Source: Clostridia bacterium (GTDB lineage: Bacteria > Bacillota > Clostridia > Christensenellales > Borkfalkiaceae). Taken from it: a stretch of 11,699 bases of DNA. Below are positions 1 through 4,741 of the stretch, in pieces (within the stretch, counting starts at the first letter, position 1; each line of letters begins with the position of its first letter). The translations under genes and the position numbers were made by a program. The stretch is taken from positions 1 through 11,699 of the forward strand of contig CAAGHC010000081.1 of NCBI GenBank assembly GCA_900769565.1, written 5' to 3'. The notes beneath the pieces are model-generated. The model saw only the letters and a program-made list of their open reading frames with translations, ran no database searches and was not told where the DNA came from.

Positions 1-290
1 ACATGGTTTCAAATAAACTTAACGGCATTTCAGCAGTTAACAGTAAGTACGACGTGTTTATTACCGAACTTTCCGACGGCACTAACGACGGTTACTGGAT
101 AATGAATTACGACGACCCCGTGAATGCAAGAGATAATAAAGTACAAGTTACTTTTGAAAATGCAGACGGACTTCTCTATTATAGAGATGGTGAGCCTAAC
201 GTAATCGTTCTTGGTAAAGACAAGGTGTTTGAACTTAACGTTAAGGCTGGTGAAGGCGTGTTCGTTATTCCCGTATACGCTAAAAAATAA
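1..290 (+). CDS. C-terminal end of a probable glycosidase-like protein (5' partial)
   Basis: The reading frame is open from the left edge and stops at TAA 288-290, so only about the last 95 residues are visible. An in-frame ATG at base 3 exists, but no ribosome binding site can be seen, so I treat it as internal. The sequence reads as an all-beta domain: alternating hydrophobic strands, the segment ELSDGTNDGYWIMNYDDP near the start, and a closing strand ending FVIPVYAKK. It has no membrane segment. Small beta-sandwich domains of this kind often end clostridial TIM-barrel glycosidases. The next open frame is the N-terminal part of such a barrel, which supports this guess. The exact family is not recognised and the catalytic part is outside the window. 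Other carbohydrate-binding or extracellular beta-sandwich proteins remain possible. Confidence 0.5.
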   Translation, partial: MVSNKLNGISAVNSKYDVFITELSDGTNDGYWIMNYDDPVNARDNKVQVTFENADGLLYYRDGEPNVIVLGKDKVFELNVKAGEGVFVIPVYAKK

Positions 291-334
291 TTAGTAAAAA
301 AAAACAATTAAAATTGCTAAAGGAATTGACTAAA

Positions 335-940
335 ATGGCAGAGAAGATAGAAAAAAGGCTTGGAATACGTGCAGATTTACCACCCGACCAGTCTAGTAAA
401 GACCAACTTCGTATTTACATGAATGCGGGCTTTAATATTTTGACTATGACCGAAGATTTCGTTAGGGCTGAAAGCCAAGCGTATTTAGACTGCTTGAAAC
501 TTTGCGAAGAAATAGGGCTTGACGTTTACATTCGTGGTTACAGTCTTGAAACGCCTTACTACTTTGATAGGCATTTTCCGTTTACCGATTTTAAAAAGTA
601 TCCCGCAGTAAAAGGCTTTTTCGTTACTGACGAGCCGTGGAAAGAACAACTTGAAGAAGTTGCCGAATACTACGTGCCATGGTTTAACGAAAAGTACGCA
701 GATGCCGGTATGGCGTGGTATTTGAATACTTACTGTGGCGAAAGTTACGCACACCTTGGCGGTACGGTTAAAGAGCATTTTGATTATGCAATGAAAAACG
801 TATATTCAACGTGGCGACCTACCCGTAAAACAGTCTGCAAGACTGTTTTTTTGCCTAACGGCAAACACGCAATCAAAGTTGCTAGCGCTCTATTTAAGTT
901 CTACCTGTTAATTAAAACAAAAAACCCAAACCAAGATTAA
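335..940 (+). pseudogene. Truncated N-terminal fragment of a TIM-barrel glycoside hydrolase-like gene
   Basis: ATG 335 is preceded by AAAGGA (319-324) at normal spacing, so translation probably starts here rather than at TTG 314. Residues 1-157 look like the first strands of a (beta/alpha)8 glycosidase barrel: AGFNILTMTEDF (31-42), GLDVYIRGY (61-69), GFFVTDEP (94-101, with a possible catalytic or substrate-binding acid) and MAWYLNTY (126-133). From about residue 158 (base 808) the protein character is lost. The frame then crosses a 9-bp hairpin with a T-run, a second small palindrome, and the terminator of the opposite-strand tRNA gene, where it ends. Such barrels are normally several hundred residues long, so most of the enzyme is missing. 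It may be a remnant of a tandem copy of the upstream gene. An assembly join at about 810 is the main alternative. Confidence 0.55.
827..852 (+). terminator. Rho-independent terminator-like hairpin inside the glycosidase fragment
   Basis: A perfect 9-bp inverted repeat (AAAACAGTC at 827-835, GACTGTTTT at 841-849) encloses a five-base loop and runs into seven or eight T residues. It sits just after the point where the open frame stops looking like a glycosidase. This suggests that the real transcript ends here and that the frame's last 35 or so codons are fortuitous. Confidence 0.6.
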
Positions 941-957
941 ACTTGATTTGGGTTTTT
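919..957 (-). terminator. Terminator of the tRNA-Leu gene, possibly bidirectional
   Basis: AAAAACCCAAA (920-930) pairs with TTTGGGTTTTT (947-957), and an inner AAG/CTT extends the stem after a mismatch. Read on the minus strand it begins three bases after the tRNA CCA end and is followed by TTTTTTGTTTT, a good intrinsic terminator. The near-symmetric A and T runs could also stop plus-strand transcription. Confidence 0.8.
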
Positions 958-959
958 AG

Positions 960-1042
960 TGGTGTGAAGGATGGGACTTGAACCCACACGGATAACCATA
1001 CGCCCCTCAAACGTACGCGTCTGCCAATTCCGCCACCCTCAC
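960..1042 (-). tRNA. tRNA-Leu (anticodon GAG)
   Basis: On the minus strand the acceptor arm GTGAGGG (from 1042) pairs with CCTTCAC, with one G-U pair. It is followed by discriminator A and an encoded CCA (960-962). The D arm is GCG...CGC. The anticodon stem TACGT/GCGTA encloses the loop TTGAGGG, giving anticodon GAG, which reads the leucine codons CUC and CUU. A variable arm with a small GG/CC stem fits a class II tRNA. The T arm GTGGG-TTCAAGT-CCCAT is canonical. The gene lies 16 bp downstream of the lytic transglycosylase stop codon, with its own promoter and terminator. Confidence 0.95.
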
Positions 1043-1055
1043 ACGTAGCCTTTAT

Positions 1056-1084
1056 ATATTACTCAAAAATTTCACGTTTGTCAA
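1056..1084 (-). promoter_or_regulatory. Promoter of tRNA-Leu, inside the 3' end of the transglycosylase gene
   Basis: On the minus strand a perfect TTGACA (1084-1079) is followed after 17 bases by TAATAT (1061-1056), which overlaps a TATATA stretch. Transcription would start near 1049, leaving a leader of about 7 bases before the mature tRNA. The -10 box is imperfect, but the -35 box and spacing are ideal. Most of the promoter lies in the last codons of the lytic transglycosylase gene. Confidence 0.65.
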
Positions 1085-1673
1085 GGATATTGCCGTACAA
1101 TTTTTTATATTTTGTAAAAGTTTTTTCAATTTTTTCTGCATACCTACTCGTTTCTTCAAAAGGTACGTTTTTAAGCGTTATTCTATCGTCGCTATACTCT
1201 TTATCGTTCAACCATTTACTTACGTTTCCTTCGCCTGCGTTATATGCGCATATAACCGTGTGCATATTACCAAATCGCCTTTGTAGATAAAATAAATAAA
1301 AACAACCGAAGGCAATATTAGTCTTTTCGTCGTAAAGGTCGTATTCTTTTATCTTTAACATATCGGCAACGTAATCTGCCGTGTTTAACGTAATTTGCAT
1401 AAGGCCTATGGCATCCATTGAACTTTTAGCCTTTGCATCAAAACCACTTTCTACCTTTATAACTGCAAACACTAACGCTCTATCAAGCCCGTATTTGTCA
1501 GAATACTCAAAAACCGTTTCTTTGAACTTTAACGGATACGTATGCGCACGCGTTATATATAATTGTATTGAAAGTAGGGCAAAGCATAGCCAGTAGATTG
1601 AAAGAATAACCGTCAGAATTTTGTACGTTAACTTTAAGGCGTGTTCTTTTTTGCTTAAACGATTTGTTCCCAC
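1059..1673 (-). CDS. Membrane-anchored lytic transglycosylase (SLT domain)
   Basis: This is predicted to cleave peptidoglycan between N-acetylmuramic acid and N-acetylglucosamine, leaving 1,6-anhydro ends, outside the membrane. The protein has 204 residues. A positively charged N-terminus is followed by one hydrophobic segment (about 17-40), a signal anchor. The SLT catalytic domain (about 50-190) has the catalytic glutamate E75 in VIKVESGFD, GLMQI at 90-94, AYNAGEGNVSKW at 143-154 and a C-terminal YAEKI at 178-182. All the family's signature motifs are present, in order. Length fits the short clostridial class that has only an anchor and a domain. The start is GTG 1673, the first possible codon after an in-frame stop at 1677-1679. 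No convincing Shine-Dalgarno precedes it, so the start is uncertain. It is transcribed divergently from the T-box unit and is followed by tRNA-Leu. Confidence 0.9.
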   Translation of the reverse strand: MGTNRLSKKEHALKLTYKILTVILSIYWLCFALLSIQLYITRAHTYPLKFKETVFEYSDKYGLDRALVFAVIKVESGFDAKAKSSMDAIGLMQITLNTADYVADMLKIKEYDLYDEKTNIAFGCFYLFYLQRRFGNMHTVICAYNAGEGNVSKWLNDKEYSDDRITLKNVPFEETSRYAEKIEKTFTKYKKLYGNILDKREIFE

Positions 1674-1743
1674 AAGTTAAGTATACGCATTTTTTTATTT
1701 ATTTAGTAAATTTTTTTCATCAACTTTTAGTTTGTTTGTAAGC

Positions 1744-1766
1744 GCGATAACGGTAGTGATTATCGC
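1744..1766. repeat. 7-bp inverted repeat in the divergent intergenic region
   Basis: GCGATAA (1744-1750) and TTATCGC (1760-1766) form a perfect inverted repeat around nine bases. It lies about 70 bp upstream of the transglycosylase and 85 bp upstream of the T-box promoter. There is no gene end that it could terminate, so an operator for one of the divergent promoters is possible. No known motif was recognised. Confidence 0.35.
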
Positions 1767-1821
1767 AAAGTTTTTAGAAAACAGCAGACTGAAAACTACT
1801 GTTCTTCTAGTTCTAAACAAT

Positions 1822-1852
1822 AAAAATGCTTAAAATGTTTTAAAAAATGCTT
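1822..1852. promoter_or_regulatory. Candidate operator: direct repeats two helical turns apart with an internal palindrome
   Basis: AAAAATGCTT occurs at 1822-1831 and again at 1843-1852, exactly 21 bp apart. The second copy overlaps the first two bases of the -35 box. Between them TTAAAA-TG-TTTTAA (1830-1843) is an inverted repeat. This position suits a transcription factor. The XRE domain at the N-terminus of the downstream synthetase is an obvious candidate, but this is inference, and AT-rich DNA produces such repeats by chance fairly often. Confidence 0.4.
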
Positions 1853-1879
1853 GACACCGTGTGCTATTAGTGTTAAAAT
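1851..1879 (+). promoter_or_regulatory. Promoter of the T-box/acyl-CoA synthetase transcript
   Basis: TTGACA (1851-1856), a 17-bp spacer and TAAAAT (1874-1879), with an extended TGT immediately before the -10 box. This is close to the housekeeping sigma consensus. Transcription should start near 1886, just upstream of the first paired base of T-box stem I (1898). Confidence 0.85.
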
Positions 1880-1889
1880 TTTATTAATT

Positions 1890-2160
1890 CAATAAAAGAC
1901 TGTGACGAAGACGGAATCTGTCGGTAGTTATTTTAGAGAGTCGGGGACGGTGCAATCCCGATATAACGGTATAGATATCCCATCACTTCTGAGTCGGAAA
2001 TCCCAAAGGTTTGTTCCAAGTAGGCGTTTCCCGTGATTGCTGCGTAAAGGCATAGGAATTGTTAGATTCTGAAGGTGGTAGTTAATCAACTACAATTTGA
2101 GTGGTACCGCGAGTATATTTTACCCGTCTCAAAGCATAAGCCTAGAGACGGGTTTTTGTT
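1890..2160 (+). promoter_or_regulatory. T-box riboswitch leader, specifier AUC (isoleucine)
   Basis: The conserved T-box core TGGTACCGCG lies at 2102-2111 (UGGU would pair with a tRNA 3' ACCA). Stem I can be built: GACT (1898-1901) with AGTC (1992-1995), a K-turn, GAAG (1907-1910) with CTTC (1986-1989), ATCT (1916-1919) with AGAT (1973-1976), GTTAT (1927-1931) with ATAAC (1963-1967), and TCGGG (1941-1945) with CCCGA (1957-1961), with AGAG and GGTGCAA elements at the top. In the specifier loop, ATC (1982-1984) is followed by A and then the lower helix CTTC-TGAG. This matches the position of GGC in glyQS T-boxes, so the codon reads isoleucine. Stem III is GTAGTT-AATC-AACTAC (2078-2093). The antiterminator pairs TTTGAG (2096-2101) with CTCAAA (2128-2133) and competes with the terminator. 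Uncharged tRNA-Ile should therefore allow read-through into the downstream gene. The T-box call is firm; the codon assignment is somewhat less certain. Confidence 0.92.
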
Positions 2161-2163
2161 TTT
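2122..2163 (+). terminator. Regulated terminator of the T-box leader
   Basis: ACCCGTCTC (2122-2130) pairs perfectly with GAGACGGGT (2145-2153) and is followed by TTTTTGTTTTTG. The left arm shares CTC with the antiterminator helix, so the two structures exclude each other. Confidence 0.9.
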
Positions 2164-2205
2164 GTAAAATAAATTATATATAAATTTTTAAGGAGGTATG
2201 TAACC

Positions 2206-4473
2206 ATGAACTCAAACAACACTTTAAATCAGTTATCGGAAGTCGCAACAAGAATTAAGGAGTTGCGTGAAATTATGGGATTTTCCGTTAATACGATGAC
2301 TGTAAAAACCAACGTAACAGAAAAGCAATATCTTGCGTATGAAAGCGGAAAAGAAGACATTCCTTTCTCATTTATCCATAAATGCGCTTTAGCTTTCGGC
2401 GTTGAAATGACCGACCTTTTAGAAGGTAGGTCTGCTAGGCTTTCTACCTATACGGTAACTAGAAAAGGTCAAGGTCAAGAAACCGCTAAAGAAGACGGTA
2501 TTGACATTGCTAACCTTGCGCCCAAGTTTAAAGATAAACTTGCAGAGCCTTATTACGTTACTTACGAATATAACGCTAGTCAACAGAATAAACCTATCCA
2601 TTTAACCACGCATAGTGGTCAAGAATTCGACCTTGTTTTAAGTGGTAAACTTAAAGTTCAAGTCGGTGAGCACGTGGAAGTTTTATCTGAAGGCGACAGT
2701 ATCTATTATAATTCGGCTATGCCACACGGCATGATTGCCGTTGACGGTAAGGACTGTACTTTCGTTGCAGTCGTTATGTCGGGCGACAACTCTAACGAAA
2801 CGGTGGTCAGAAAGAGCGTTATGAACGCTAAAACAAGCGAAAAACTCGTGTGTGAAAAGTTTATTGAAACTACTGAAGACGAGACCGGCAAACTTACGGA
2901 TATTAAGTTTAAAAATACCGAAACCTTTAACTTTGGTTTTGATATAGTGGACGAAATCGCTGAAAAATATCCCGATAAACTCGCTATGCTACACCTTGAT
3001 AAGTTTAAGACCGAGCGCAGATTTACTTTTAAGGATATTAAGCGTGCGTCTAACCAAGTTGCAAACTACTTTACTTCGCTTGGAATAAAGAAGGGTGACA
3101 AGGTTATGCTCGTTCTAAAGCGCCACTATCAATTTTGGTTCTGCATGGTTGCGCTTCATAAATTAGGTGCAGTTGCTATCCCTGCAACCAACCAACTTAA
3201 AGAACACGACTTTGAGTACAGATATAATTCTGCAGGCGTTAAGGCAATCGTTTGTACGGCTGACGGCGACACTTATCAATTCGCTCAAAGTGCTGCTGAA
3301 AAATGTCCGCAAGTTGAAAAACTTTTAATGGTTGGCGGTTGCAAGGACGGTTGGCGTGATTTTGATAAAGAGTACTCTTTATTCTCGGGTAAATTCGAAC
3401 GCTCTAGAGATTGCTCGCAAGGTGACGACACGGCGCTCATGTTCTTTACTTCGGGTACGACTGGTAATCCTAAAATGGCGGCGCATAAACATACTTACGC
3501 TTTAGGACATTACGTAACGGCAAAATACTGGCACTGTTGCGAACGTGACGGCTTGCACTTAACCATTTCCGACACCGGTTGGGGTAAGTCGCTTTGGGGA
3601 AAGTTGTACGGTCAATGGCTTTGCGAAGGTGCAGTATTCGTTTACGACTTCGATAAGTTTGACGAGAACGACATTCTTCCCATGTTTGCTAAATATAACA
3701 TAACTACTTTCTGTGCGCCACCTACCATGTTACGCATGTTAATTAGGGGGGATTTAAGTAAGTTTGACCTTTCTTCTATCCATCACATGACGACGGCGGG
3801 CGAAGCGCTTAATCCCGAAGTATTTAACAAGTTCAAAGAAGCAACGGGGCTTGAAATTATGGAAGGGTTCGGTCAAACGGAAACTACGCTTGCTATCGCA
3901 AACCTTTTCGGCACTACCCCGAAAATCGGCGCTATGGGTAAAGCAAATCCTCAATACGACGTGGATATCGTTGACCCCGACGGCAACCGAGTTGCTACGG
4001 GTGAAGTGGGCGAAATAGTTATTCATACGGATAAGACCGTACCTTGCGGTTTATTTAAAGAGTATTATCGTGATAGTGAAAAGACAAAAGAGGCTTGGCA
4101 TGACGGTTTATATCATACGGGCGATACTGCTTGGCGCGACGAAGACGGATACTTCTGGTACGTAGGTCGTGTGGACGACGTAATCAAGTCTAGTGGTTAT
4201 CGTATCGGACCGTTTGAAATCGAAAGCGTTATCATGGAACTTCCTTACGTACTAGAATGTGGTGTATCTGCAGTTCCCGACGAAGTTCGTGGTCAAGTAG
4301 TAAAGGCTAGCATAGTTTTAACTAAAGGTACTACTCCTAGCGAAGAATTAAAGAAAGAAATTCAAAAATACGTTAAAGACCACACAGCACCTTACAAATA
4401 TCCTAGAGTGGTTGTTTTCCGTGATGAACTTCCCAAGACTATAAGTGGTAAAATACAGAGAAATAAGTTATAA
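2206..4473 (+). CDS. XRE-cupin-acyl-CoA synthetase fusion under isoleucine T-box control
   Basis: A protein of 755 residues with three parts. Residues about 8-75 form an XRE-type helix-turn-helix. Residues about 115-195 form a small cupin barrel (HLTTHSGQEFDLVLSGKLKV, then PHGMIAV), a likely ligand sensor. Residues about 235-755 form an ANL-superfamily AMP-forming acyl-CoA synthetase: P-loop FTSGTTGNPK (414-423), GFGQTET (554-560), YHTGD (636-640), hinge GRVDDVIKSSGYR (654-666) and the catalytic lysine K749 in LPKTISGKIQR. Activity is predicted as acid + ATP + CoA to acyl-CoA + AMP + pyrophosphate. DTGWGKSLWGKLYGQW (456-471) resembles the medium-chain/branched short-chain class (ACSM type, including a Methanosarcina enzyme known for small branched acids). 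All catalytic motifs look intact. ATG 2206 has a strong AAGGAGG (2190-2196). It is monocistronic behind an isoleucine-type T-box, which points to isoleucine supply; the substrate (2-methylbutyrate or propionate) is inferred. Confidence 0.9.
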   Translation: MNSNNTLNQLSEVATRIKELREIMGFSVNTMTVKTNVTEKQYLAYESGKEDIPFSFIHKCALAFGVEMTDLLEGRSARLSTYTVTRKGQGQETAKEDGIDIANLAPKFKDKLAEPYYVTYEYNASQQNKPIHLTTHSGQEFDLVLSGKLKVQVGEHVEVLSEGDSIYYNSAMPHGMIAVDGKDCTFVAVVMSGDNSNETVVRKSVMNAKTSEKLVCEKFIETTEDETGKLTDIKFKNTETFNFGFDIVDEIAEKYPDKLAMLHLDKFKTERRFTFKDIKRASNQVANYFTSLGIKKGDKVMLVLKRHYQFWFCMVALHKLGAVAIPATNQLKEHDFEYRYNSAGVKAIVCTADGDTYQFAQSAAEKCPQVEKLLMVGGCKDGWRDFDKEYSLFSGKFERSRDCSQGDDTALMFFTSGTTGNPKMAAHKHTYALGHYVTAKYWHCCERDGLHLTISDTGWGKSLWGKLYGQWLCEGAVFVYDFDKFDENDILPMFAKYNITTFCAPPTMLRMLIRGDLSKFDLSSIHHMTTAGEALNPEVFNKFKEATGLEIMEGFGQTETTLAIANLFGTTPKIGAMGKANPQYDVDIVDPDGNRVATGEVGEIVIHTDKTVPCGLFKEYYRDSEKTKEAWHDGLYHTGDTAWRDEDGYFWYVGRVDDVIKSSGYRIGPFEIESVIMELPYVLECGVSAVPDEVRGQVVKASIVLTKGTTPSEELKKEIQKYVKDHTAPYKYPRVVVFRDELPKTISGKIQRNKL

Positions 4474-4600
4474 ACTTTGCATCGTTAATTGTTTAGTGTT
4501 TGGATATCAATGACAAACAACGTCAATTTCACTACAAACACTTTACGCCCTGTTACTGCTCGTTTCTAAATGGTGCAAGGTTAAACAGTTAAATATTAAT

Positions 4601-4666
4601 AAAATTCAAGTTTACTAGGTTAAAATGCAAAAAAAAACACTTTAACTGTGAATAAACTTGAATTTT
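4601..4666. repeat. Long inverted repeat (14 bp arms), terminator-like or regulatory
   Basis: AAAATTCAAGTTTA (4601-4614) and TAAACTTGAATTTT (4653-4666) are perfect inverted repeats. A nested GTTAAA (4619-4624)/TTTAAC (4641-4646) pair and an A9 run lie in the loop. The right arm contains the -35 box of the next promoter. CAGTTAAA (4586-4593) can pair alternatively with TTTAACTG (4641-4648). It may act as the terminator of the synthetase transcript, although the T-run after it is interrupted (TTTTGCCATTTTT). Confidence 0.6.
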
Positions 4667-4686
4667 GCCATTTTTGGTGGTATAAT
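4658..4686 (+). promoter_or_regulatory. Promoter of the CvpA-like gene
   Basis: TTGAAT (4658-4663), a 17-bp spacer, extended TGG and a perfect TATAAT (4681-4686). Transcription would start near 4693, giving a leader of about 50 bases before ATG 4742. The -35 box lies within the right arm of the 14-bp inverted repeat. Confidence 0.8.
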
Positions 4687-4692
4687 GAAATA

Positions 4693-4706
4693 GTCTTTTA
4701 AAAGAC
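4693..4706. promoter_or_regulatory. Perfect 14-bp palindrome at the transcription start (operator candidate)
   Basis: GTCTTTTAAAAGAC is fully self-complementary and begins seven bases after the TATAAT box, where RNA synthesis should start. A palindrome there is a classic place for a repressor dimer. It has no loop, so it is unlikely to be an RNA hairpin. The regulator is unknown. Confidence 0.4.
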
Positions 4707-4741
4707 GTGTAGAAAAGGAAAAGTTTAATAAAGGAGTGATT

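Noticed and set aside
485..778. Minus-strand 97-codon open frame
   Set aside because: It lies opposite the glycosidase fragment, has no ribosome binding site and no protein-like motif; it is a shadow frame.
851..864. TTTGCC-TAAC-GGCAAA as an attachment site or insertion-sequence end
   Set aside because: It is short, has no matching copy or target duplication in the window, and there is no transposase or integrase nearby.
1785..1808. AACAGCAG/CTACTGTT hairpin-like repeat, possible minus-strand terminator
   Set aside because: The stem pairs only with a G-U on the minus strand and a mismatch on the plus strand, and there is no minus-strand gene to its right that needs a terminator.
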